Source: Edolisoma coerulescens (Eukaryota > Chordata > Aves > Passeriformes > Campephagidae). From it: a stretch of 64,000 nt of DNA. The position numbers were made by a program, and so were the translations under genes. Shown here one piece after another: positions 33,971-43,761 of the stretch; position 1 is the stretch's first letter, and each line of letters opens with the position of its first letter. The stretch is taken from the NCBI GenBank assembly GCA_013397115.1, contig VWZW01002571.1, positions 279,871 to 343,870 on the forward strand. The letters run 5' to 3'. The notes under the pieces were generated by a model. It was given only the letters and a program-made list of their open reading frames with translations. It searched no databases and was not told the DNA's origin.

Positions 33971-36638
33971 GTTCAATAACTTCCTAAATTCTGCTTTTGC
34001 AGAGAAACCAGATCTTTTTTCATAAAGCTGATGAAGGACTTGCAAGACTGTTATTAGCCAAGAAATTTAAACAACATATCTCAAAATAAACTGATATTTT
34101 ACACCTACACCTGGACAACCCAAACACAATCATCCTTAAAGTGTTGACAGAGGTGTATAGCAGGCTTTGGAAATACCAGACAACTGCTGAGTTAGGACTG
34201 AGCTATTGTGACAGCCTGAAATCAGATAATTATGGGTTGTATATTGATATTAAATAATAATTAGATAATAATTTCATATTAGAATAACAGAAGGATTATA
34301 AATACGTACCCAAGCTTGGTGAGGTGCTAAGCAGCAAAGGCGGGGTGGGATCAAGAAAGCAGCAACTCTGGGAAGAAGTTCAGGGCGAGCAAGGCAGACC
34401 TGAACTGCAAGGAGTGACTCTGTAACAGAGGGGGTTTAGCTTAAATTTGGGTGTACATACTGACAGGAACGGATATATTTAACCAGGACAGGACAAGGCA
34501 CAGTGACACCCTGGCACTTTGGACCCAGGCTTGGCATCCACCTGGGATGTGGAAAAGAAAAATAGTTGCAAAGAGCCATGAGAAACAGGAGAAACAGACG
34601 TGTTATGATGAGAAAATGTGTTCTTTGGCCTCACAAGGATATTGGGGGTTCACAGGGGTTTGCAGGGGGCAGCCTTTGTCAGAGGGTCACTGTGCAATTG
34701 GACAGGGAAAGGCAGAGCTGCCTGTAAATGCCTGGCACATGAGGCCAGGAGATTTCCCACTACCAAGAGAGCATTCTGGTATTCACAATGGTGATTTTCC
34801 AGGCCATGAAGTCTTCAGAACAAAAATGGACTCTTTGGGGCAGACAGACCCTGGTAAATTCAACAGCTGGTCTCAATATGAGATTGCTTTGGGAAAGGAA
34901 ACTTATGGCAGGCCCTGCAAAGTGATCTGCTGATTGTTGGGGCTTTAATCTCTGTAAATAACCTTTTCCTTTGCCTTTTTGCAGCATGGGGAGGAGCTTC
35001 CCACCTCCCCTCCCCAAGAAAGATGTCAGGTCAAAGAACTTATCTATGAGAGAAGCAGGAATACTGGGTGCACATGTTCCTTTAGATCTCCCTCCTCTAC
35101 ATCCATCCCTGTGCCCTCTTACTCACCTTTTTATTAAGTATCAGATTCAGGATAAAAAGGTCATGGAGCAGGGGACATTAGGCTTTTTCTTTCAAGCAGA
35201 ACATGCTCTATATTTTCATCCATGCCAGACTGAGGATCAACGTGTGGCAGAAAAGGAAGTTCTTTAACGGGAACACTGCAAATAGTGGGAACCGGCCTAG
35301 GAGGACATTTGGTGCCGGATCGCTGCGAGGCACTAATGAGGGAGGAAGAGGGAGGGGAGAAGGGAAGACAGCAGGAGGTTTTCTTCCCAGTCACGTTTCC
35401 TCATATCCCCCCCACCCTCTCCTCCTGCAGGTCCTGCTCCACTGTGTCCAACACCCCAGGCATCAGGGCACCGGTGCCCCTTTCAGGGGGTTCCCTCCCC
35501 GCCGTTCGTCTCCGGGAGCTGGCCCAAACCAGGCTGCAAATGTGCTGAGCCTTTCTGGCAACACTTCAGAATAAATGGCAAACCATTTCTGCAGCTCATT
35601 TCCATTGTAGTATTAATCAAACTGAATTCCTGTGGTGCTCATATGGATGTCATATGTAAATCCCACTGAACTTGGCTGCTGCTCATTCCAAATTAAAGCC
35701 AATGGAGAAATTTTGCTCCTGTCTCCATCTTGCAGCTCTGAGCTCTTGCACATTTATTCCATTCATGAAATCCTGACTACTGTGGACATGAAGGAAGTTG
35801 ACAACACCCATGAGAAGTGTTGGTAATATTTGTGAATTTATAGAGAAGGTGCTCAGGTGCAAGGTTGAAGCAAACATACTTCCATGTCCTACCTCAACCG
35901 AGTACTCCACATCTTAAAACAGAAGCCCTCGCCAGCATTTCAAACTGTCCATCCCTCAGTGTAAGTATTTCAGAACAAGAGGCTTTCCAGGCCAGTGCTG
36001 GCCCTCAGTAGTGGCCAGTGCCACCATTCAGAAGAAGACCAAGAAATCCCCAAACTGCAGCTCTGGAACAGTTTCAAAGAGTTTTCTCTCCCACTATTAG
36101 AAATCCCACCCTGTTTGATGAAGTATATATCTTTATTTATGATTTTTTTTGTGGTGAGAGACAGGCAAATACAGGTTTACTTTGCTCTGAGAGTGCTGAT
36201 CCCTTTGTTGTCCCCTTGAGACAGGGGTCAAAGAGCTGTGGACTAATTGCTGGACCCCAGAAGTTAGCTGCTGGTCAGGCAGAAGCTCCTTTGGCCTTGG
36301 GCAGGACTTTCAGCCTTGCACCTGCTGAACCAAGTCCAGCATCTGAACTAGGACAGCGTGAGCACCTGCAGGGTGTCTCTTGCCTTCAGTCCAGCCATCA
36401 GTTTCGGTCCCTTGGGAACACAGCAGCCTTCAGCCCATCACAGTGATGCCATTCATTTCCCAGAGGAAAAGGGAGGAACACAGGAATGGGCTGAGCTGGT
36501 TCCAGCCCTTCCTGAAAGGCTGGGTAGTGGTGGGAAGGTCCCACCCTGGAGCCCTTGCCCACCCTGTGCCTCCCTGGCTGGCATCAGTTCTGGCAGCGGG
36601 CAGTGAGCAGATGAATCACGGCTTGGCCTTCTCTCTGT
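33971..36638. other. Non-coding stretch, one 161-codon frame of doubtful meaning
   Basis: This is unique, mostly AT-moderate sequence. The + frame at 34,451-34,933 (ATG to stop, 160 residues) is of a length expected by chance once or twice in a window this size and has no recognised domain. A trace of an old amniote repeat is possible at 35,650-35,740 (aattaaagccaatggagaaa). Confidence 0.4.
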
Positions 36639-37368
36639 AAAAGACAACAAAGCCACTCGCTGCTGGAAACCACGCATATTGCAGGGCTCTCCAGAACAAC
36701 CTTTCCAGACTCCACCAAGCCCTGTCCACACCAGGGGTGTTTCCTTCTGATCTTCTGCCTCAGTTTTGACCTAAACAACTCAAGTTTCCATGTAATCCCC
36801 CAGAACAAGAAATCATTCAGGAGGGGACACCTACATTAGCCATGTCACTACAAGTACTTTGGAAATTGTTCAGGTGCTTTCTCCCTGAGAAGACTTGTCA
36901 CACATGTCTGTGTCACTTCAAAGGTATGTAGGGAAATATATTAGGAAAAAGCTATTCCATATGAGGGTGGTGAGGCACAGGTTGCCCAGAGAAGCTGTGG
37001 CTGCCCCATCCCTGGAAGTATCCAAGGCCAGGCTGGACAGGGCTTGGAGCAACCTGGGACAGTGGAAGGTGTCCCTGCCCATGGCAGAGAGGTGGAACTG
37101 GATGACCTTTGCCTCTTCCAACCCAAACCATTCTGTGATTCTATGGTGTCTCCGCTGTCCCAGTGAAATACCTGGCTCATGAGAAGTCACTGCTACTCCC
37201 AGAGGTCCTTTAGATTCACTGACCATTCACTTGAATAGCTTAAAAGATGTGAAGTGAATCTCCAAAACACAAGAATTTTGTCGGAATTTTTTTTTGGGCA
37301 ATCCAGCAAGCAGAGCGAGGACAGGATCTCCTGCTCTATATCCAGCTGTAGCATGACCTGGTTGCCAT
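36639..37368. repeat. Duplicated block, copy 1 (730 bases)
   Basis: It matches 37,572-38,301 at a constant offset of 933 with no net indel and about six mismatches seen (for example 36,642, 36,659-36,660, 37,091, 37,176). It ends exactly at the single N at 37,369. It contains a CR1 fragment at 36,925-37,145. Confidence 0.9.
36925..37145 (+). repeat. CR1 LINE 3' fragment (in duplicated block, copy 1)
   Basis: Sense CR1 3' UTR: 'gaaatatattaggaaaaagc', 'aggttgcccagagaagctgt', 'ggaaggtgtccctgcccatg' and 'caacccaaaccattctgtga', with tail 'ttctatgg'. It has a deletion of the 'tggatcc' region. Confidence 0.92.
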
Positions 37369-37369
37369 N

Positions 37370-37404
37370 TGGGGGGGGATGACACGGGTGGGGGGCTGTG
37401 GGGG
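37370..37404. other. Potential G-quadruplex run
   Basis: Four G-runs (8, 3, 6 and 5 G) lie within 35 bases on the + strand directly after the N at 37,369. Such runs commonly stop polymerase and break assemblies. Confidence 0.6.
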
Positions 37405-37424
37405 CAAAGGTGGCTCTTGCAGTA

Positions 37425-37570
37425 GCCCATATCACACAGAATCACTGATTGTTTGGGTCAGAAAAGCCCTCTAAGATCAAATCCAACAGTCGCCCTGGCA
37501 CTGCCAAGGCCACCACTAACCCATGTCCCCAAGTGCCACATCCACATGTCTTAAATCCCTCCAGGGATGG
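37425..37570 (-). repeat. CR1 LINE 3' fragment, minus strand, cut by N
   Basis: Antisense CR1 tail and 3' UTR: 'cacagaatcactgattgttt', 'gccctctaagatcaaatcca', 'ccccaagtgccacatccaca' and 'aaatccctccagggatgg', ending at the N at 37,571. The next part expected of the element appears only after the N at 38,531. Confidence 0.88.
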
Positions 37571-37571
37571 N

Positions 37572-38301
37572 AAAGGACAACAAAGCCACTCATTGCTGGA
37601 AACCACGCATATTGCAGGGCTCTCCAGAACAACCTTTCCAGACTCCACCAAGCCCTGTCCACACCAGGGGTGTTTCCTTCTGATCTTCTGCCTCAGTTTT
37701 GACCTAAACAACTCAAGTTTCCATGTAATCCCCCAGAACAAGAAATCATTCAGGAGGGGACACCTACATTAGCCATGTCACTACAAGTACTTTGGAAATT
37801 GTTCAGGTGCTTTCTCCCTGAGAAGACTTGTCACACATGTCTGTGTCACTTCAAAGGTATGTAGGGAAATATATTAGGAAAAAGCTATTCCATATGAGGG
37901 TGGTGAGGCACAGGTTGCCCAGAGAAGCTGTGGCTGCCCCATCCCTGGAAGTATCCAAGGCCAGGCTGGACAGGGCTTGGAGCAACCTGGGACAGTGGAA
38001 GGTGTCCCTGCCCATGGCAGAGAGGGGGAACTGGATGACCTTTGCCTCTTCCAACCCAAACCATTCTGTGATTCTATGGTGTCTCCGCTGTCCCAGTGAA
38101 ATACCTGGGTCATGAGAAGTCACTGCTACCCCCAGAGGTCCTTTAGATTCACTGACCATTCACTTGAATAGCTTAAAAGATGTGAAGTGAATCTCCAAAA
38201 CACAAGAATTTTGTCGGAATTTTTTTTTGGGCAATCCAGCAAGCAGAGCGAGGACAGGATCTCCTGCTCTATATCCAGCTGTAGCATGACCTGGTTGCCA
38301 T
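37572..38301. repeat. Duplicated block, copy 2 (730 bases)
   Basis: This is the second copy of 36,639-37,368. It starts exactly after the N at 37,571 and, unlike copy 1, continues into unique sequence on the right (ctaagatgaacggcttcc). It includes the same CR1 fragment at 37,858-38,078. Confidence 0.9.
37858..38078 (+). repeat. CR1 LINE 3' fragment (in duplicated block, copy 2)
   Basis: This is the same CR1 insertion as at 36,925-37,145, with one T/G difference at 38,024. Sharing the identical truncation and flanks shows it is one insertion represented twice. Confidence 0.92.
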
Positions 38302-38531
38302 CTAAGATGAACGGCTTCCTTCAGCTGTGATCCCTCCAGTGGAAGCAGGGTCTTCAGCATGGCAAAGCCAGCAGCCAGGATACTGCACAGAGCAAGTGGG
38401 AAATGGCATCCTCAGCTGGGAACCTGGAACACCGTGTCCTGACTGGCAAGGGGGGGAGATGGCTGCACCGGCCGGAGGGTGCAGGGCTTGGGGGGAGCAG
38501 AGGGCAGGCTCTGCTACTGACAGATGTGTTN

Positions 38532-38645
38532 TCCCTTTCCATGGTGAAATTTTTCTCAGTATCCAATCTAAACCTCTCCTGGTACAACTTGAGGCTGTTT
38601 CCTCTGGTTCTGCCGCTTGTTACCTGGGAGTTCCCAAGATAAGGG
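38532..38645 (-). repeat. CR1 LINE fragment, minus strand, starting at N
   Basis: The sequence 'tttccatggtgaaatttttc', 'tcagtatccaatctaaacct', 'ggtacaacttgaggctgttt' and 'cttgttacctgggag' is the antisense CR1 region upstream of that at 37,425-37,570. It begins directly after the single N at 38,531. Confidence 0.85.
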
Positions 38646-39155
38646 GTAACAGGGCATGATTTGGGGGTACCATATGTAGGCTCTGGTTGTTCTACAGGAC
38701 AGAGAAGGTCCCCAGTGAGGTCCATCTCTGGTCAGGAGACAGCACCAAGGATGCTCATGGGGTCAGCTTGCACAGGGTTCTCTCCAAATGGAACCTGGAG
38801 GTGGTATGTGAAGGTAATGAGGTACAACAGTGGCACAAGGGATCGATTTAGCTTTAGGACTCCTTTAGGGAGTCACAGGGGTCTTACTCTGTTGGGGGAG
38901 AATTTGGGGACACTGAGTCCCCAAATACATCTACATTTATGGTGTCTCTGGCTGGGATGGCACAGCAGGGAGAGGTCCTGCTCAGGCTGGGAAGAAAGAG
39001 AGTATCTGGGGGTTGCCTGTCCCCAGCATTTGGCTGTGCTGCATGGAGTCCACCCCAATCCTGGCCAGCCCCAGTGGGGAGCCAGACAAGGATGGATATC
39101 ACTCTGCACTGCCCAGGGCGTCCCTGGTGGGAACAGGGGGTCCATCAGCTCACAG
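38646..39155. other. Non-coding stretch, nothing recognised
   Basis: Unique sequence becoming steadily richer in GC toward the minisatellite and CpG island. No supported exon was found. Confidence 0.4.
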
Positions 39156-39600
39156 TGGGGTTCTGCCCTGTGCCCAGAGGGTCCTGATTGGGCACTGGGG
39201 CATCCACTCCCAAGTGTGGGGATCATGGTGGGGGTCTGCCCCATGCCCACGTGTCCTGGGTGGGCATGGGGGGGTCTATCCCAAGGCTGGGGCTCGTGGG
39301 GTGAGCAAGTCCGTCCTGTGCCAAGGGTCCTGGGATGGCACAGGGGAGTCTGTCCCCGGGCTGGGGCTCCCAGTGGGGGTCTGCCCCCTGCCCAAAGGGT
39401 CCTGAGAGGGCATGGGGGGGGCCGCTCCCAGGCTGAAGATCATGGGTGGGGGTCTGTCCTGAGCCTGGAGGGTCTCTGGAGGGCACAGGACACTGAGGGG
39501 CTGTCCCGTGCCCAGAGTGCGGGGTGAGGACGGGGGTCTGTCCCTGCGTGAGCACGGTCCCGAGCGGGCATGGCCGGGGGCGCCCCGCGGGGCGCAGCGA
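39156..39600. repeat. Degenerate ~72-bp GC-rich minisatellite
   Basis: The phrase 'ggtctgcccc(a/c)tgccca' followed by 'gggtcctg', 'gggcatgggg' and 'ctcccaggctggggct' recurs. Phase points are near 39,162, 39,235, 39,310, 39,380 and 39,453, so the spacing is 70-75 bases; more diverged units follow up to about 39,590. The array explains the long open frames on both strands here. It runs into the CpG island and gap. Confidence 0.75.
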
Positions 39601-40500
39601 CGGTGGGGGGGTTGTGAGGGCCGANNNNNNNNNNNNNNNNNNNNNNNNNNNNNNNNNNNNNNNNNNNNNNNNNNNNNNNNNNNNNNNNNNNNNNNNNNNN
39701 NNNNNNNNNNNNNNNNNNNNNNNNNNNNNNNNNNNNNNNNNNNNNNNNNNNNNNNNNNNNNNNNNNNNNNNNNNNNNNNNNNNNNNNNNNNNNNNNNNNN
39801 NNNNNNNNNNNNNNNNNNNNNNNNNNNNNNNNNNNNNNNNNNNNNNNNNNNNNNNNNNNNNNNNNNNNNNNNNNNNNNNNNNNNNNNNNNNNNNNNNNNN
39901 NNNNNNNNNNNNNNNNNNNNNNNNNNNNNNNNNNNNNNNNNNNNNNNNNNNNNNNNNNNNNNNNNNNNNNNNNNNNNNNNNNNNNNNNNNNNNNNNNNNN
40001 NNNNNNNNNNNNNNNNNNNNNNNNNNNNNNNNNNNNNNNNNNNNNNNNNNNNNNNNNNNNNNNNNNNNNNNNNNNNNNNNNNNNNNNNNNNNNNNNNNNN
40101 NNNNNNNNNNNNNNNNNNNNNNNNNNNNNNNNNNNNNNNNNNNNNNNNNNNNNNNNNNNNNNNNNNNNNNNNNNNNNNNNNNNNNNNNNNNNNNNNNNNN
40201 NNNNNNAAGGGGAAGCGGGACCGGGCTGCCGGAGGTTTGCAGGAGGTGGCCCCCGGCTGCAGGCTGTGCCCGGGGGGGTTTGTGCCCTTTCTCCCCCACG
40301 AGCCCTTCGGGGCTCGGTGACACCCTCCTGTCACCCCAGTGCGTGGAGCTGGTCCCCGGCGCTCCGGGCGGGACCCCCGCGAGATCCTGCTGCTGGATGT
40401 GCCAGGGGTGACCTCGGGGACCAGCCGGAGAAATCCCATAACCACCGTGCCCGGGGAAAAGCTGCGCCTTCTTCGCAGCCGCCCCGACTCGAGTGCTGGG
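39520..40500 (+). promoter_or_regulatory. CpG island, likely promoter of a rightward gene
   Basis: Both sides of the gap are CpG-rich: 'gggcgccccgcggggcgcag' and 'cgacggtggggggg' on the left, and 'aagcgggaccgggctgccgg', 'cggcgctccgggcgggaccc' and 'cagccgccccgactcgag' on the right. The CpG density falls away by about 40,520. Downstream sequence changes to intron-like DNA, and plausible exons on the + strand occur at 54.1 and 61.9 kb. A promoter facing right is therefore the simplest reading. The start site and first exon are probably in the gap. Nothing proves direction. Confidence 0.5.
39625..40206. other. Assembly gap (582 N)
   Basis: The N run sits inside a CpG island and next to a G-rich minisatellite, the usual place for coverage loss in bird assemblies. 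Frames that cross it are not real. Confidence 0.99.
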
Positions 40501-41819
40501 ATAGAGCTGGGAGTGAGACAAGATTTGAGCGTTTCGTGCACAGTGAGATGTTTAAAAATAACCCCGGTGACGGCTGGCTCCTGCCGCGCAGGTTTAATCC
40601 GCAAGCTCTTTGAAGCTCCTCTGTAAAACTGTGGCAGCACTTTGGAGTCTGGATGACTGAAGGTAGAGCTGGCAAATCCGAACAGACAGCCTGAGTTTGG
40701 GATGCACTGAGAAGCTTGGCTCCCTTGGGCCTCGGATGGTTTAGGTTCAGCAGCTGAACATGAAACGAATTATTTCCATGGGGAAAGTCGGGATGTGGAG
40801 ACCCAGCTCTGGGGTCCCCGGCTTTGATTTTTTGGCTGAGTTTCTGTTTACTGTTGTTGTTTATAGTAAACAGCGTGCACTGAGTGGCTGGCAACAGCCA
40901 TGTGGTCGCTGCAGTTCGCAGCCAGTAATATTGGGGGAAAATGTTCTCCCACTTCGGTTCAACGCCTGAGCGACGGCTGCGGCAGGCTGGGCCTCCTCCT
41001 CTCGCCTTCCTCTCCTCTTACTCTCAGCTTCTGCTGGTCAGACTGTGCTGTCCATATGTGTTTGCTGGGAATATTTGGAGTATGGGATGGTGGTTTCATT
41101 CCTCGTGCTTCATCTCAGGCACTGGCTTGTGGCTTGGTGTTAATATGGGGAACAAAACTTGGCTCATGGGAGGCTCAGCTTGGGACAAGCTGCCCTGGGA
41201 TACCGCCCTGCATGTGCTGGCGGGTAGTTCAGGATCTGCCCGGTAGATGGTATGAAAATGCAGATGGAAATCAGGGAATCCCTTGCAATGGGCATGACGG
41301 AAATGCAGGTATTTCTAAGCTATTTAAAGTATTTATTTAATTAAAAGTTTGAGTGTGTTTTACTTGAGAGAGATGTGCTGAGCCTTGGTCCTCCTGGTTT
41401 GGTTATTTACATCTTAGCAAGTGACAATTCTACATCTTGATAATCTGTTTTTCTTGAGGCATTTTTGTGGAAAGCTGATGAATTTTGCAGGACAATATGG
41501 TGTCTTTAAGTGAAAGATCTGTTAGGGTATTAAATGATGATCTTATTCATCAAGTAGCTGTGCTTCAGTCTAGACATAAGTGCTCTGGGATCTGTGTCCT
41601 TGCCCTATGTCTAATTTAAGGAATCTCTGAAACTTTGTTTCATAGCCTCGCACACCGGGGACCTCCAGAGATGTCCTCCTTGTATCCCAACACTGGGTAA
41701 GGTCAGGTAAACTTCTAAACCCTTCCTGAGTAATAGTTCTTCTTTTAAGGCTCTTCCAGCTGGCAATTCCACATCCTGTGTAGCTGATGTATGCCAGCAC
41801 TTAGGCCTCCTCATCATTA
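40501..41819. other. Intron-like stretch, nothing coding recognised
   Basis: The sequence is repeat-poor, T-rich on the + strand and free of CR1. A 146-codon frame at 40,900-41,340 (+) lacks domain or splice support. A forkhead-type inverted repeat is at 40,844-40,873. Confidence 0.4.
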
Positions 41820-42015
41820 GAGAGACTTTTCAGGGTGTTTAATCTAAATCTTTGTCTCGCACTTTAAACCTGTTCTTTTTCTGATCTCCAGAGCACATGG
41901 AGAACACCCTACTCCCCACATCACTCCATGTCTGCAGCTCAGTTTGAAGCATTTGAAGACATTTTTCCCCTCTCCCAGAGATGATCAAGATCAGTTTCTC
42001 TGTTCTTCTCACATG
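41820..42015 (-). repeat. Old CR1 LINE relic, minus strand
   Basis: The phrases 'tttaatctaaatctttgtct', 'cactttaaacctgttctttt', 'gcatttgaagacatttttcc' and 'gatcagtttctctgttcttc' follow the antisense of an old CR1 3' region (atctaacctaaatctccc... tttaagcccattgcttcttg... cttgaagac). It is far more diverged than the copies left of 39 kb. Confidence 0.5.
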
Positions 42016-42422
42016 GGCATGTCAGCCTAGCTGACCTCTGCCTCTCACTTGGGTTCTGCTTTCATTCGTACTTCCCCTAAAGCGCCGTGGTCAGTCAGGG
42101 TAGGACTGTGTTAGTGGGGCTTCTGCAGAGCAGTTGTAATAAGTGGGCCCAAATGACCCCATTTTGGGTATGTCTCAGCACTGTTATGTGACAAGGAACG
42201 CAGATCATATGTTTGCATATTTGTGCTTTTAACTGTGTTTGTGACAGAGGGTTTGGCATGCTCGGTGAGCTCCTGTTTGCAAATCTGGAGTAGTGTACTA
42301 GCAACGTAAGCTGGGCTAAGTTAAACCTTGGCATGTTTGGGGCTCATGTCTGAGCTGTAATGTTTGCATCTAGCACCTTGTCTTTTCTCCTTTTCTTTTC
42401 CTTGCCTGCAACTGAAACTCAG

Positions 42423-42620
42423 TTTTTGCAATGAGACAAACAGATTTTGAAATTTATGAAATTTATTTAGATCCATTTATGTTTGAAAAGTTTCCTGACA
42501 AGGAGGGGTCCCTGAGAAGTGCAGGAAGTTGTACTGAGGACAGAGTAGCAACTCTAGCTGCCAGTTTCTCTTGTGAGGTGGTTAATCTCCTGCATATCTG
42601 TAATTCAGAGACATGCCAAG
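42423..42620 (+). CDS. Weak candidate internal exon, phase 1-1
   Basis: A pyrimidine-rich tract (ttttctccttttcttttcc) precedes AG at 42,421-42,422, and a GT donor (CAAG|GTAAAA) follows 42,620. The 198 bases are divisible by three and open in the phase-1 frame. They would encode 65 whole codons, including DFEIYEIYLDPFMFEKFPDK and a Cys-rich end. The phase agrees with the two better exons downstream. Against it, the translation matches no family I know, the acceptor lacks a strong tract right before the AG, and a frame of this length is not rare by chance. Confidence 0.18.
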
Positions 42621-43137
42621 GTAAAAATCATCTCCACAGCTGAACTCTCAGTGTAGCAGAACTGTAACTCTGACCCCTCCTTCACCCCAGCACTATGCCC
42701 TGGTGTAGCACCTGCACTCCAAGCTGGGACATGAACGCTTCATCCCACTTTATTTGCAGGGTAACAGAGCTTAATCCTAAAGCAAATGGTTTTTCTGGGT
42801 TTAATACAGTTGTAAAGAACTCCTTTCTTACCCAGCTTAAATATCTACCAGTGGAAGCTGTTATAAAACATTTGCACAATGTTTAAGCTGATAGCACAAA
42901 TCTGAGAGCAGCAGGAAGCACAAGAAAACTTCCCTGTGTATCACCAGGTCTCACTGGGCTTGGAGTGAACAAATGCAGTGACCTGGACTAGTGGTGTCAG
43001 AATGGTATCTGCTGGGGGCACCTGAGCACTGGAGATCAGCACCTCCTCCTCTTCGCAAAGCTGTGCTCTGTCCTGGGTGGCAATCTCCCTTAGCAGAACA
43101 TTTCAGAGGTGGTTTCAATTGTGAGCAGAAGGAGAGA

Positions 43138-43761
43138 TCAGTACAGGGACATCACTGCAGCCTGGTTGGTGCTGAAAACACTTAATTCCCAGAGATCTCT
43201 ATCTTCATTCAATTCCCTTAGAAAACCAGAGTAGCATTTAGCTCTTTTACCGAGGTTTCTGACACACACCACCTCTAGCAGATTTAGACACTGATATACT
43301 GTTTGCAGTCTGCAGGGTTCACTCAGGCACCCACCAAATGTTTCTGCCTCTCTAGCAGGGATTTTAGCAGAGTTTGTGTCTGTGCCTCTGCTCTTACTGG
43401 GCCGTCTCACACTTTTATGCAGACTCATCCTGAACAAAAAATCAAGAATTTGGCTGCGAACTGAAGGAAAAGATGAACGTCCCTTTTGCTGCCTCTGCTG
43501 TTTGCGTGGCAGCTTCGTCCAACAGGCCAGATGGACGGGTGATGTCTGAGCTGCTGTAGAGGAGTGTAAAGCACTTGGCTTCCTGAGAGCTGACTTGGTC
43601 AGAGGAGGGAAGTCACCCCTGCAGCTCCACTGTCTGGTTGGTAACAGGTCACTGGAGATAAGGAAACAGAGCAGAGTCGATGTGGCCATTGCCAGCACAA
43701 GGGAGTTCAGGGCAGGACTGGTTTTTCCCTGGGACCAGCTTGTGCTTCTGCCCCTCTCCAT
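43138..43761 (-). CDS. Doubtful 207-codon antisense ORF
   Basis: An uninterrupted ATG-to-stop frame on the minus strand, within the presumed intron. An internal Met about 25 residues in starts MATSTLLCFLISSDLLP, a stretch that could act as a short signal peptide. The remainder is basic and Ser-rich with seven or so scattered Cys and one Gly-Lys-Arg. I recognise no family. Length alone is mildly unusual for the local GC content, but frames this long occur by chance in a window this size. It is probably not a gene. Confidence 0.1.
   Translation of the reverse strand: MERGRSTSWSQGKTSPALNSLVLAMATSTLLCFLISSDLLPTRQWSCRGDFPPLTKSALRKPSALHSSTAAQTSPVHLACWTKLPRKQQRQQKGRSSFPSVRSQILDFLFRMSLHKSVRRPSKSRGTDTNSAKIPAREAETFGGCLSEPCRLQTVYQCLNLLEVVCVRNLGKRAKCYSGFLRELNEDRDLWELSVFSTNQAAVMSLY

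Noticed and set aside
34451..34933. 160-codon + frame in AT-moderate DNA
   Set aside because: A frame of this length is expected about once or twice by chance in a window of this size; no family was recognised.
39223..40640. Open frames of 270-454 codons across 39.6-40.2 kb
   Set aside because: They cross the 582-base N run and the GC-rich minisatellite; there is no coding evidence.
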